Below the pieces are notes generated by a model. The model worked only from the letters and a program-made list of their open reading frames with translations. It was not told the DNA's origin and did not search any database. Of a DNA stretch of 22,305 nt, positions 1 to 8,252 are shown piece by piece. Both the position numbers and the translations under genes were made by a program. How positions within the stretch are numbered: position 1 is the first letter of the stretch; each line of letters begins with the position of its first letter. The stretch comes from JAKFXL01 sp947085765 (GTDB lineage Bacteria; Pseudomonadota; Gammaproteobacteria; Tenderiales; Tenderiaceae): positions 1 to 22,305 of the forward strand of contig CAMTXZ010000089.1 in the NCBI GenBank assembly GCA_947085765.1, given 5' to 3'.

Positions 1-79
1 CATCAAGCACTCTTTGAACTGCCAGACGACGCAGCAGTGCCTGTTCTTGTGTCGGTAATTGTCTTGCATCATATTTCAT
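1..79 (-). CDS. IS630-like transposase, N-terminal fragment (runs off window)
   Basis: On the minus strand an open frame starts with ATG at 79 and runs to the window edge without a stop, giving 26 residues that begin MKYDARQLPTQEQALLRRLA. This resembles the start of IS630-family transposases, whose first segment is a helix-turn-helix region rich in Q, R and L. A weak -10-like GATAAT lies just upstream on the minus strand. Only the N-terminus is visible, so I cannot say whether the element is intact, and no terminal inverted repeat could be fixed in 80-200. It could instead be another small helix-turn-helix protein. The family call is from memory of the N-terminal pattern and is moderate at best. 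Confidence 0.5.
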   Translation of the reverse strand, partial: MKYDARQLPTQEQALLRRLAVQRVLD

Positions 80-214
80 GGATGCATTATCGCACTTCAA
101 CAACCTTTGGTATTGTTTATTACCGACTTATTAGTAACTATGAATCTCAAGGTAATTTAAAAACAGAATCAGCCGACTACCTGCACTGATGAGTGTTTTG
201 TATGGGGAAAGTTG

Positions 215-3200
215 ATGGTGGTAAATAAAGCAAGGGGCTGGATAGGCGCCAACCGGCCCTCTTTGGGAGCGCTTATCCTGGCATTAATTGCCATTGCTGT
301 GGTGACCTGGTGGGCGGGCCGAACCTTTGAAGAGCGGTTCCGCCAGGATCTTGATCGCACGCTGAATGCGGTTCTCAACATCAATCACGCCGCCATGGAC
401 CTTTGGAGCAATGAGCATATGCAGCGCATTGGATTTGCCGCTGCCTCTCCCGATATTCTGACCATTACCAAAAACCTGCTCGCCCTGCCGCGCGATCGTG
501 CAACGCTGCTGGAATCACAAGGAGAGGCGCGCGGTATGAAGTTGGCGTGGCTCTATCAGATAGGCGGATATCAAGGGTACTTCATCATCGCCCCAGACAA
601 TACCAATCTCTCCTCTGCACGTGATTCCAATGTCGGCAGCGCCAACCTACTGACTGCCCAACCAAGGGTTTTGAGGCGGCTCTGGGCAGGTGAATCGGTA
701 ATGAGTCATCCCATGATCAGCGACGTGCCTTTGCCAAACCGGAAAGGCGAACTACAAAATGGGCTGCCCACTATGTATGTAGCCGCCCCCATCAAAGATG
801 GAAGTGGAAAGATAATTGCCCTGCTTGCCTTGATTATCGATCCTGTCAGCGAACTCTTCCCGCTGTTGGAGGCAGCGCGCATCTCCAGCAGCGGCGAAAG
901 TTATCTCTTTGACCGTAGTGGCAATATGATGAGCGAGAGCCGCTTTAGCGAACAGTTGAATAAAGCTGGTCTGCTGGCACTCGGTGAAAGCGCCGTCGGA
1001 AAAGTCCAGATCCGAGACCCTGGCATCGACCTCACCCAACACAACAATCCTGCCCAACCACTATCGCAACGTCCCCTGACACACATGGCTGCCTCTGCCG
1101 CCGAAAACGAAAAAAATGTCAATTTAGTGGGTTACCGTGACTATCGTGGTGTGCCGGTGGTGGGTGCCTGGATATGGGATTCTGAAATAGATATTGGCCT
1201 GACAGTTGAGCAGGATGTCACCGACGCCTATCAACCTCTCTATATTTTCCGCACTCTATTATATGGGTTTGCGCTCTTTACCGCTGCACTGCTCACCGGA
1301 CTGATAGTGATAAGTGCAAAGGGGCGCGCCAAACTGCAAAGATCACAGGCGCGGGTCCAGAGCCTGGTAGATACCCTGCCGGATGGAGTGGTGGTGATCG
1401 ATGATGGTGGCATCATTGAAAGCATCAACCCAGCCGTTGAGAAACTGTTTGGCTACACAGCAGTGGAGCTGATCGGCCACAATGTCAGCCTCCTGATGCC
1501 TGCTGCCGATCAACAGCATCACGACGGCTATATCAGCAACTTTGTCAATTCCGGCCAGGCCAGGTTAATGGGTTCCGGCCGCGAGGTGCAGGCACTGCGC
1601 AAAAATGGCCGGGAGTTCTCGGCCGAGATAATCGTCAATGAGATGCAGCTGGGGGACAAACGTTATTTCACCGGCATCATCCGCGACGTCACCCAATACA
1701 AACAGGTGGAAGAGCAGCTCAACATGCTTAATGATGAGTTGCAGATGCTGGCGCTGGTAGCGCAAGAGACCGACAATGCCGTCATCGTCACCGACAAGGA
1801 GGGGCAGATTCTCTGGGTCAATCGTGGCTTTGTCACCAGCAGCGAATATGCGCTGGAAGAGGTGCAGGGACAACGACTCGGCGAACTGCTGGAGAGCAGT
1901 GGCAGCGACCCGCAGGAGATCGAGAACATCTGCCACACTTTAGGTACAGGCCAAAAAATCACAATAGAGCTACTGACCCACAGCAAATCGGGCCGCCCCT
2001 ACTGGATCAACATGGAGGTCTCGCCGGTCTTTGACTACAACGACGAGGTGAAAAAATTCATCATCCTCCAGCGTGACATCACCTCAATGCGCCAGATAGT
2101 AAGTGAACTCCAGACTGCCAAAGAGGCCGCCGAAGAGGCGAGCAGCTCAAAATCCAACTTCCTGGCGGCCATGAGCCATGAGATCAGAACCCCGATGAAT
2201 GGCGTTATCGGCATGATCGACGTACTCGACCGCACCGCACTGGACGACCACCAGGTCAAACTGACCACCACGATTCGTGACTCCGCCTTTGCCTTGCTGG
2301 GTATCATCGATGACATTCTCGACTTCTCCAAGATTGAGGCGGGACGGCTCGATCTGGAGGAGATCCCCACCGAGCTGGGGCTGTTGATTGAGGGAGTTGG
2401 CGAAACCCTGCAACCGATTGCTGAACATAAAAATGTCGAACTGACGCTATTCTGCGATCCCCGTATTCCAACCCTCAGCGGCGACCCGATCCGCATCCGC
2501 CAGATCCTATTCAACCTAGCCGGTAATGCGGTCAAGTTTTCAAGCGGCAACAACAAGACCGGAAAGGTGACTGTACGTGCCGATCTGGTTGAAATGATTA
2601 GCGATAAAAATCTGGCACGTATCCGTATCCAGGTGAGCGACAACGGTATTGGTATGAGTCCTGAAGTACAGCAACGTCTGTTCCAGCCCTTCACCCAGGC
2701 CGAAAACTCCACCACCCGTCGCTATGGCGGCACCGGTTTGGGGCTGGTGATCTGCCGTCGTCTGGTCGAGATGATGAACGGTACCATCACACTCGAGAGT
2801 GAAGCGGACAACGGCTCTATCTTTACCGTTGCGCTCGAGCTGGAGACGGTTCCACAAGAAAATGCCCAGCCGAGTCAGGAGTTAGTCAACGTCACCACTA
2901 TCCTGGTGGGTTTTGATGAGGTCGCCCGCGCCATCATGGCCTGTTATCTCGGTTATTCAGGTGCAAAAGTGCTGCTCGACATGACTCTCGACTCCTGCAT
3001 CCAGCGGATCAACGGCCACCCAGCCAACAGTGGCGCCGTCGTAATTGTGGTTGATGACCGGCATGCGCAGCTCGGTGGCAAGGTACTCTACGAACGACTC
3101 GGCATCCAGAACCATCGTAACAATATGTACATGCTGGTGATTAGCAGCAATACCGCCAGCAGCCCTACCAATGAACAGCAAAACGTTGCCTACCTACAGA

Positions 3201-4165
3201 TGAACTCCCTGAGCCGCAGCCAGCTGATTCAGACCATCGGCATCGCGCTGGGACGAGTGAAAAAGAGTGAGCGCGCCAGCCATAAAATGCCGCTCTCCCA
3301 GCGGCCACCCACCACGGTGGAAGAGGCGCGCCAGCGAGGTCAATTGATCCTGGTGGCAGAAGACAACAAAACCAACGTCAAGGTGATCCTGCATCAACTG
3401 GGGCTACTGGGTTACGCCGCCGAGGTCGCCATTGATGGACGCGAGGCACTGGAGCTGTGGCGTAAAGGGGGGTTTGCCCTGCTACTCACCGATTGCCACA
3501 TGCCAGAGATGGATGGTTATGACCTGGCCCGCGCCATTCGTCTGGAAGAGACGGAGGGGCATCGCGTGCCGATTATCGCCATCACCGCTGACGCCCTAAG
3601 TGGCACACATAACCATTGCCTGGAAGCGGGCATGGATGACTACCTCACCAAACCAACCCAGGTCGAAAAACTCAATAACATGCTCTCACGCTGGCTTCCT
3701 GAGCCACTGGAACAGCAGGAAGAGCAAGTACCAAAGGACGATGAGGAGCAAGAGTGGGATGAGTGGGAAGAGCAGGACGAACCAGAGGCACCGCCACAAG
3801 AGAGTGGCATAAAGCTACCCACCACAGGGGTGGTTAACCCCCAGATACTGAGCACTGCCATCGGCTCCGATGACCACTCCCTGCTATGCGAGTTCTATGA
3901 GGATTTTCTCAGCACGCTCAAAGAGACGCTCATCGAAGTTGATCAAGCCCATACATCAGGCGAGTATCAGGCCATCGGTGGTCTGGCCCACCGCCTCAAG
4001 TCATCCGCCAATACCACCGGGGCCATACAACTGGCAAGCTGTTGTCTGACGCTGGAAATGGCGGGCAAGGCCGATGACCGGGCAACGATTGATGACAAAA
4101 TCCCCCAACTGCGTAATCACGCGGCAGCGGCAATCGAGTGGATCGAGCGGTACATCGCGAACTAG
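215..4165 (+). CDS. Hybrid sensor histidine kinase (Cache-PAS-PAS-HisKA-HATPase-REC-REC-HPt)
   Basis: A membrane-bound multi-step phosphorelay kinase of 1316 residues. One membrane helix near residues 18-36 and another near 346-366 flank a periplasmic region of about 310 residues that looks like a double-Cache ligand sensor. Two PAS domains follow (about 376-490 and 502-625). HisKA carries SHEIRTP with His655. HATPase shows the N box (NLAGNAVKFS), DNGIGM and the G2 box GGTGLGL. A receiver-like segment (about 890-1010) lacks the usual lysine and is probably degenerate. The second receiver (from about 1043) has LLLTDCHMPEMDG with Asp1093. A very acidic linker leads to an HPt domain with His1259 in AHRLKSS. 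I chose ATG 215; TTG 212 is directly before it and the Shine-Dalgarno is weak (GGGGAAAG). The convergent response regulator at 4289 may be a partner. The ligand is not predictable. Confidence 0.93.
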   Translation: MVVNKARGWIGANRPSLGALILALIAIAVVTWWAGRTFEERFRQDLDRTLNAVLNINHAAMDLWSNEHMQRIGFAAASPDILTITKNLLALPRDRATLLESQGEARGMKLAWLYQIGGYQGYFIIAPDNTNLSSARDSNVGSANLLTAQPRVLRRLWAGESVMSHPMISDVPLPNRKGELQNGLPTMYVAAPIKDGSGKIIALLALIIDPVSELFPLLEAARISSSGESYLFDRSGNMMSESRFSEQLNKAGLLALGESAVGKVQIRDPGIDLTQHNNPAQPLSQRPLTHMAASAAENEKNVNLVGYRDYRGVPVVGAWIWDSEIDIGLTVEQDVTDAYQPLYIFRTLLYGFALFTAALLTGLIVISAKGRAKLQRSQARVQSLVDTLPDGVVVIDDGGIIESINPAVEKLFGYTAVELIGHNVSLLMPAADQQHHDGYISNFVNSGQARLMGSGREVQALRKNGREFSAEIIVNEMQLGDKRYFTGIIRDVTQYKQVEEQLNMLNDELQMLALVAQETDNAVIVTDKEGQILWVNRGFVTSSEYALEEVQGQRLGELLESSGSDPQEIENICHTLGTGQKITIELLTHSKSGRPYWINMEVSPVFDYNDEVKKFIILQRDITSMRQIVSELQTAKEAAEEASSSKSNFLAAMSHEIRTPMNGVIGMIDVLDRTALDDHQVKLTTTIRDSAFALLGIIDDILDFSKIEAGRLDLEEIPTELGLLIEGVGETLQPIAEHKNVELTLFCDPRIPTLSGDPIRIRQILFNLAGNAVKFSSGNNKTGKVTVRADLVEMISDKNLARIRIQVSDNGIGMSPEVQQRLFQPFTQAENSTTRRYGGTGLGLVICRRLVEMMNGTITLESEADNGSIFTVALELETVPQENAQPSQELVNVTTILVGFDEVARAIMACYLGYSGAKVLLDMTLDSCIQRINGHPANSGAVVIVVDDRHAQLGGKVLYERLGIQNHRNNMYMLVISSNTASSPTNEQQNVAYLQMNSLSRSQLIQTIGIALGRVKKSERASHKMPLSQRPPTTVEEARQRGQLILVAEDNKTNVKVILHQLGLLGYAAEVAIDGREALELWRKGGFALLLTDCHMPEMDGYDLARAIRLEETEGHRVPIIAITADALSGTHNHCLEAGMDDYLTKPTQVEKLNNMLSRWLPEPLEQQEEQVPKDDEEQEWDEWEEQDEPEAPPQESGIKLPTTGVVNPQILSTAIGSDDHSLLCEFYEDFLSTLKETLIEVDQAHTSGEYQAIGGLAHRLKSSANTTGAIQLASCCLTLEMAGKADDRATIDDKIPQLRNHAAAAIEWIERYIAN

Positions 4166-4288
4166 AGTAACGTCACAAACGGTAGCGCTGGAGGGTATTA
4201 CTGATGGGGGGGCTAAACTGGAAAGGCCTGCTGATCTGCGCCCATGACGACTGTGACCCAACGAGAGTGGAATGCTGGCGCGCTTAAA

Positions 4289-5035
4289 TTAAATGCCCAC
4301 CTCTTCCACTAGTATCTTCACCATGTCAGTACGTAAAATCGACTGCAAGTCCTGCAGCCGGTTAATAATCTGTGGTGTCAGCCGCTGACCGGCAGAGAGT
4401 AACAGGGTGCCATCCTTGGCAAGCAGCTTTTCAGCCAGCACCGCATTTACCGGGATCTGATGAAGAGGAACCAGTGTCACGCCCGGCATGGAGCCTGGCT
4501 CCTCAGGCTCTTTTACCACCACTGGCGCTGCGTCAGGCACAACCCTGGTGACATGAGCGGCCCCGCCCACAGAGATAGGTTTGGCCTCCTCACGGCTGGC
4601 CCAGCTCCCATCAATCGCAATCGCCTCATACTCAGCTTCTGTCCGCAGGTACATCTTCTCTTTCAGCGCCTTGAGCATATTTTTCTTTACCAGATCCGAC
4701 TTGATAGGCTTGACCATAAAGCCATTCACATCAAGCATCATGGAGGTATTTAATATCTCGGTATTAGAAAAAGAGGTCAGCGCAATAATACGGCTATCCC
4801 TGGCCAGGCTTGTTTTGCCGGTACGGATCGACTTTAAAAAATCCAATCCGCTCATGCCGGGCATGTAGATGTCGCTCAATATCAGATCAAATTTATTTTT
4901 TCCCAGCAGCGTCAACGCCTCCGCCACCGACCCGACATCACTCACCTGTGCACAACCAAGACTGGTCAGCGTCTGGCGAATCACCCGACGCATAAACGCT
5001 TCATCATCAACGATCAATACCGAAGGTGCGGCCAT
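4289..5035 (-). CDS. Response regulator: receiver domain plus small C-terminal domain
   Basis: A 248-residue protein. Residues 1-125 are a CheY-like receiver: acidic pair in LIVDDEAFMRR, phospho-acceptor Asp in LILSDIYMPGMSG, Thr in IALTSF and Lys in FMVKPIK. There is no DNA-binding or GGDEF/EAL output. The last 60 residues contain VLAEKLLAKDGTLLLSAGQRLT. This resembles a short module that precedes or accompanies HD-GYP and HDOD output domains, here on its own. It may act by protein contact. The start ATG at 5035 has GAGGAT upstream. The gene is convergent with the large hybrid kinase, with 123 bp between stops and no clear terminator there. Pairing with that kinase is inferred from position only. 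Confidence 0.85.
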   Translation of the reverse strand: MAAPSVLIVDDEAFMRRVIRQTLTSLGCAQVSDVGSVAEALTLLGKNKFDLILSDIYMPGMSGLDFLKSIRTGKTSLARDSRIIALTSFSNTEILNTSMMLDVNGFMVKPIKSDLVKKNMLKALKEKMYLRTEAEYEAIAIDGSWASREEAKPISVGGAAHVTRVVPDAAPVVVKEPEEPGSMPGVTLVPLHQIPVNAVLAEKLLAKDGTLLLSAGQRLTPQIINRLQDLQSILRTDMVKILVEEVGI

Positions 5036-5068
5036 TTATATCCTCACACGCTTGTTTTGTTTTTATTC

Positions 5069-5096
5069 ATAATAACACCTGCTTAGCGAGGTCTAA
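5069..5096 (-). promoter_or_regulatory. Predicted sigma-70 promoter of the response regulator
   Basis: Read on the minus strand, TTAGAC (5096-5091) and TATTAT (5074-5069) are separated by 16 bp, giving a start near 5062 and a leader of about 27 bases that includes the GAGGAT ribosome site. The prediction comes from pattern matching only. Confidence 0.45.
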
Positions 5097-5109
5097 TTCT
5101 GGCATTTAA

Positions 5110-5127
5110 ACATTGTCACAACAATGT
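5110..5127. promoter_or_regulatory. Perfect 18-bp dyad ACATTGT-CACA-ACAATGT, candidate operator
   Basis: The two 7-bp arms are exact reverse complements around a 4-bp centre. The centre lies about 56 bp upstream of the predicted transcription start of the minus-strand response regulator, just beyond its -35 box, where activators often bind. I do not recognise the regulator. It is not followed by a T run on either strand, so a terminator is less likely. Confidence 0.4.
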
Positions 5128-5403
5128 CTCTTTACATAGGATACAGCGGCCTGACTATCAAAAAATTAATACCATAAACAGTAATGTATACAATTCAGGC
5201 CAAGTATCAGACACCCATCCCAACCGGCCTAAAACAGATCCACCCACTCCCCGGGCTTACCACTTTTCCACTTCCGGTAAACCTCACTCCAGTACACACC
5301 TTAAACCTCTTTAAATTGAACAGATGGATACCCGTCACCCTTCCTACAGCCAAATCCGCTATAATTGCCGCCCTTTTTAGCCACTCATTCAAGAGGTCAG
5401 ACC

Positions 5404-6120
5404 ATGCGCCCAAGCGGCCGATCCCCCGAGCAGTTACGTGAGATCAAACTCACCCGCCGTTTTACCAAACATGCCGAAGGCTCTGTGCTGGTGGAGTTTG
5501 GTGATACCCAGGTGATCTGCACCGCCTCGATCGAAGAGCGGGTGCCGCAGTGGCTCAAAGGCAAAGGCCAGGGTTGGGTGACGGCCGAGTACGGCATGTT
5601 GCCACGCTCCACCGGCTCGCGTATGCGCCGCGAGGCGACAGGCACCGGCCAGGGCGGCCGCACCATGGAGATCCAACGTCTGATAGGCCGCTCGCTGCGC
5701 GCCGTGGTGGATATGGACGCCCTGGGTGAACGTGTGATCACTCTCGATTGCGACGTGATCCAGGCCGACGGCGGTACCCGCACCGCCTCTATCACCGGTG
5801 GTTATGTTGCCTTGGTCGATGCCTGCAACCACTTGGTCAAAACCGGCAAGATCAAAAAAAGCCCGATCCACGGCCAGATCGCCTCGGTCTCCGTCGGTAT
5901 CTACAAAGGGATACCGGTACTGGACCTGGACTACCCCGAGGACTCCGATGCCGAGACCGACATGAATGTAGTGATGAACGAAGCCGGTGCCTTTATCGAA
6001 GTGCAGGGCACTGCCGAAGGTCACGCCTTCCGCATGGATGAGTTGCAGGCGATGCTGGCGCTGGCACAGAAGGGGATCAACGAACTGATCGAAAAACAGT
6101 CCGAGGCACTGAGGGGATAA
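5404..6120 (+). CDS. rph: Ribonuclease PH
   Basis: RNase PH is a phosphate-dependent 3'-5' exoribonuclease that trims the 3' ends of tRNA precursors and other RNAs in the cytoplasm. The protein has 238 residues, the normal length, and begins MRPSGRSPEQLREIKLTRRF, the standard N-terminus. Family blocks visible include GDTQVICTASIEE, WVTAEYGMLPRST and GGRTMEIQRLIGRSLRA, with the arginine-rich phosphate and RNA-binding surface. ATG 5404 was chosen over an upstream TTG because it matches the family start and has AAGAGG upstream. The stop is one base before the rdgB start codon, so the two are surely co-transcribed. A TATAAT at 5360-5365 probably drives both. Very confident. Confidence 0.97.
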   Translation: MRPSGRSPEQLREIKLTRRFTKHAEGSVLVEFGDTQVICTASIEERVPQWLKGKGQGWVTAEYGMLPRSTGSRMRREATGTGQGGRTMEIQRLIGRSLRAVVDMDALGERVITLDCDVIQADGGTRTASITGGYVALVDACNHLVKTGKIKKSPIHGQIASVSVGIYKGIPVLDLDYPEDSDAETDMNVVMNEAGAFIEVQGTAEGHAFRMDELQAMLALAQKGINELIEKQSEALRG

Positions 6121-6121
6121 G

Positions 6122-6796
6122 ATGGGGCATAAGATGACCCAGCGCATCGTGCTCGCCACTGGCAACCGGGGCAAGGTGGAGGAGATGCAGGCTATCCTCG
6201 CCCCGTTTGGTCTGGAGGTGGTACCACAATCGGAATTTGATGTGCCCGAGGCGGAAGAGACCGGCCTCACTTTTGTCGAAAACGCCATCATCAAGGCGCG
6301 CAATGCGGCGGCCCACACCGGGCTGCCCGCCATTGCCGATGATTCAGGGCTGGAGGTCGACTTTCTCAAAGGGGCGCCAGGCATATACTCGTCACGTTTT
6401 GCCGGCATCACCGCCAACAGCAGCGACAACATCGCCAAGCTTTTGGCTGACATGAAAGAGGTGCCCGATAGTGAGCGCAACGCCCGTTTCCAGTGCCTGC
6501 TGGTATTTATGCGCCACGCCCTCGACCCGACCCCTATCATCTGCCAAGGCACGTGGGAAGGGAGCATCCTCCATGCCTCCCAAGGTGACGGCGGTTTTGG
6601 TTACGATCCGGTCTTCTATGTGCCAACACATAACTGTGCTTCAGCAGAGCTGTCCGCCGAGCTGAAAAACCAGTTGAGCCACCGTGGCCAGGCACTGCGC
6701 CAATTGGCCGAGACGCTAAAAAATAACGTAGGGTGGGCACCGCCCACCTTGACCGAAATGTCTGCATCTGCGGTGGGCAATGCCCACCCTACATAA
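6122..6796 (+). CDS. rdgB: XTP/dITP diphosphatase (RdgB/HAM1), C-terminus extended by a repeat
   Basis: Hydrolyses non-canonical purine triphosphates (XTP, dITP, ITP) to the monophosphates, keeping them out of DNA and RNA. Family blocks are RIVLATGNRGKVEEMQAIL near the start, AIADDSGLEVDFLKGAPGIYSSRFAG, and GDGGFGYDPVFYV, followed by SHRGQALRQLAE at the usual end. The start may be ATG 6122 (MGHKMTQ, good AGGGG site) or ATG 6134, which matches the family N-terminus better. The family normally ends near LAETLK. Here about 24 further residues (from NNVGWAPPT to NAHPT) are encoded by the palindromic repeat at 6728-6792, and the stop sits just past it. The gene is otherwise intact and probably functional. 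It is translationally close to rph upstream and trhP downstream. Confidence 0.96.
   Translation: MGHKMTQRIVLATGNRGKVEEMQAILAPFGLEVVPQSEFDVPEAEETGLTFVENAIIKARNAAAHTGLPAIADDSGLEVDFLKGAPGIYSSRFAGITANSSDNIAKLLADMKEVPDSERNARFQCLLVFMRHALDPTPIICQGTWEGSILHASQGDGGFGYDPVFYVPTHNCASAELSAELKNQLSHRGQALRQLAETLKNNVGWAPPTLTEMSASAVGNAHPT
6728..6792. repeat. 65-bp palindromic GTAGGGTGGGC repeat inserted at the rdgB 3' end
   Basis: The element opens with GTAGGGTGGGC and closes with GCCCACCCTAC, exact inverted repeats of 11 bp. Inside, each end carries its own hairpin: GGTGGGC-acc-GCCCACC at 6732-6748 and GGTGGGC-aat-GCCCACC at 6772-6788. It can therefore fold as two small hairpins or one long stem. I recall this GTAGGGTGGGCA...TGCCCACCCTAC type as a dispersed short palindromic repeat common in proteobacterial genomes. 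It often lies between genes and sometimes adds a VGWAPPTL...VGNAHPT tail to proteins. Here it is translated in frame as the tail of RdgB. Confidence 0.85.
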
Positions 6797-6808
6797 GAGC
6801 TGCTTGCC

Positions 6809-8170
6809 ATGAAAGCCCCCGAACTGCTCGCCCCCGCCGGCACCCTCAGAAACATGCGTTACGCCTTTGCCTATGGCGCGGACGCCGTCTATGCCGGGCA
6901 GCCACGTTACAGCCTGCGGGTGCGTAACAACGATTTCACACTGGAAAACCTCAGCATCGGCATCAACGAGGCGCACGCCCTAGGCAAGAAGTTTTTTGTC
7001 GCCAGCAATCTGCTGCCACACAACGCCAAGGTTGATACCTACATCAAGGATATGGAGCCGGTGATTGCGATGAAACCGGACGCGTTGATCATGGCTGACC
7101 CCGGTCTGATCATGCTGGTGCGCGAGAAGTGGCCGGAGATGCCGATTCATCTGTCAGTGCAGGCCAACACCGTTAATTTTCAGGCGGTAAAATTCTGGAA
7201 ATCGATGGGGCTGGAGCGTGTCATCCTCTCACGTGAACTCTCGATTGACGAGATAGAGGATATCCGCCAGCGCTGCCCTGAGATGGAGCTGGAGGTGTTT
7301 GTGCATGGCGCGTTGTGCATCGCCTACTCCGGCCGCTGCCTGCTCTCCGGTTACTTCAACCATCGCGATCCCAATCAAGGCAGCTGCACCAACGCCTGTC
7401 GCTGGGAGTACGGCATCACCAACGCCAGTGAAAACGACGCCGGTGATATTCAGAGGATCGAGTTTGACGGCTTTAAGGCGATGAACCAGAGCAGCCTCAG
7501 CAGCGGCATCTCCGATTGTGGCGACCTGCCGCGCCACCCGCTGGCCGACCGCACCTATCTGATCGAAGAGAAGAACCGTCCCGGCGAGTTCATGCCGATC
7601 CTCGAAGATGAACACGGCACCTACATCATGAACTCCAAGGATCTGCGCGCCATCGAACACGTCGAGCGGCTGGCGAAGATCGGCATCGACTCACTCAAGA
7701 TCGAAGGGCGCACCAAGTCGCATTACTACGTGGCGCGCTCAACCCAGGCCTATCGTCAGGCGATTGATGATGCAGTGGCAGGCAAACCCTTCGACATGGG
7801 GCTACTCGGCGTGCTGGAGAACCTCGCCAACCGCGGTTACACCAACGGCTTTTATGAGCGCCACCACACCGCCGAACACCAGAACTACATGACTGGTTAT
7901 TCCAAGAGCAACCAGCAGCAGTTCTGCGGCGAGATCATCGGCTATGATAAAGAGCGGCGCATGGTCGAGGTGGATGTAAAAAACAGGTTTTCCATCGGCG
8001 ATGAGCTGGAGATTCTGCTGCCGCAGGGCAACAGACATATCAAACTGGAACGAATGGAGAACAGCAGCAACAGCAACCCCATCGACGTCGCACCGGGCAG
8101 CGGTCATCGGGTCAGAATTCCGTGGGACGATGAGAATGTCACCCTGGGCCTGATCACCAGACAGCTCTAA
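6809..8170 (+). CDS. trhP: tRNA 5-hydroxyuridine synthase TrhP (U32 family, YegQ)
   Basis: TrhP (formerly YegQ, U32 peptidase family) makes 5-hydroxyuridine at position 34 of several tRNAs, using prephenate, on the way to cmo5U or mcmo5U. The 453-residue length equals the E. coli protein. The N-terminus KAPELLAPAGTLRNMRYAF and AYGADAVYAG are typical of U32. The conserved block EVFVHGALCIAYSGRCLLSG, followed by GSCTNACRWEY, supplies the cysteines thought to hold an iron-sulfur cluster. SLKIEGRTKSHYYVA and the C-terminal small barrel are also present. It starts 12 bp after rdgB with the palindromic repeat just before it, so its expression may depend on read-through of those hairpins. No ribosome site is obvious beyond AAGAGC. 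Confidence 0.95.
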   Translation: MKAPELLAPAGTLRNMRYAFAYGADAVYAGQPRYSLRVRNNDFTLENLSIGINEAHALGKKFFVASNLLPHNAKVDTYIKDMEPVIAMKPDALIMADPGLIMLVREKWPEMPIHLSVQANTVNFQAVKFWKSMGLERVILSRELSIDEIEDIRQRCPEMELEVFVHGALCIAYSGRCLLSGYFNHRDPNQGSCTNACRWEYGITNASENDAGDIQRIEFDGFKAMNQSSLSSGISDCGDLPRHPLADRTYLIEEKNRPGEFMPILEDEHGTYIMNSKDLRAIEHVERLAKIGIDSLKIEGRTKSHYYVARSTQAYRQAIDDAVAGKPFDMGLLGVLENLANRGYTNGFYERHHTAEHQNYMTGYSKSNQQQFCGEIIGYDKERRMVEVDVKNRFSIGDELEILLPQGNRHIKLERMENSSNSNPIDVAPGSGHRVRIPWDDENVTLGLITRQL

Positions 8171-8252
8171 CCACCACACCGGGGAGTACAAGCCGCGCGC
8201 TAAATCCGTATACTGGTGGTCAACTTTTACACTCACATAAAACGAGGTGATC

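Larger units (their letters stand above)
5036..5403. other. Intergenic region between divergent response regulator and rph
   Basis: These 368 bases hold no convincing gene. Short open frames on both strands lack ribosome-binding sites and family resemblance. The left part holds a promoter and a dyad for the minus-strand response regulator, listed separately. Close to rph there is a perfect TATAAT at 5360-5365, about 38 bp before the rph ATG, with no good -35 partner. The middle (5160-5340) is C-rich and T-rich with no structure I can support. Confidence 0.6.

Noticed and set aside
2035..2715. 226-residue minus-strand frame inside the hybrid kinase
   Set aside because: It lies opposite the HisKA and HATPase motifs, is Ser/Arg-rich and has no supporting signals.
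4166..4288. Terminator between the convergent kinase and response regulator genes
   Set aside because: No stem with adjacent T run could be found on either strand.
5434..6567. 377-residue minus-strand frame opposite rph and rdgB
   Set aside because: It is a shadow of two well-recognised genes in GC-rich DNA, has no ribosome site and shows no recognisable domain.
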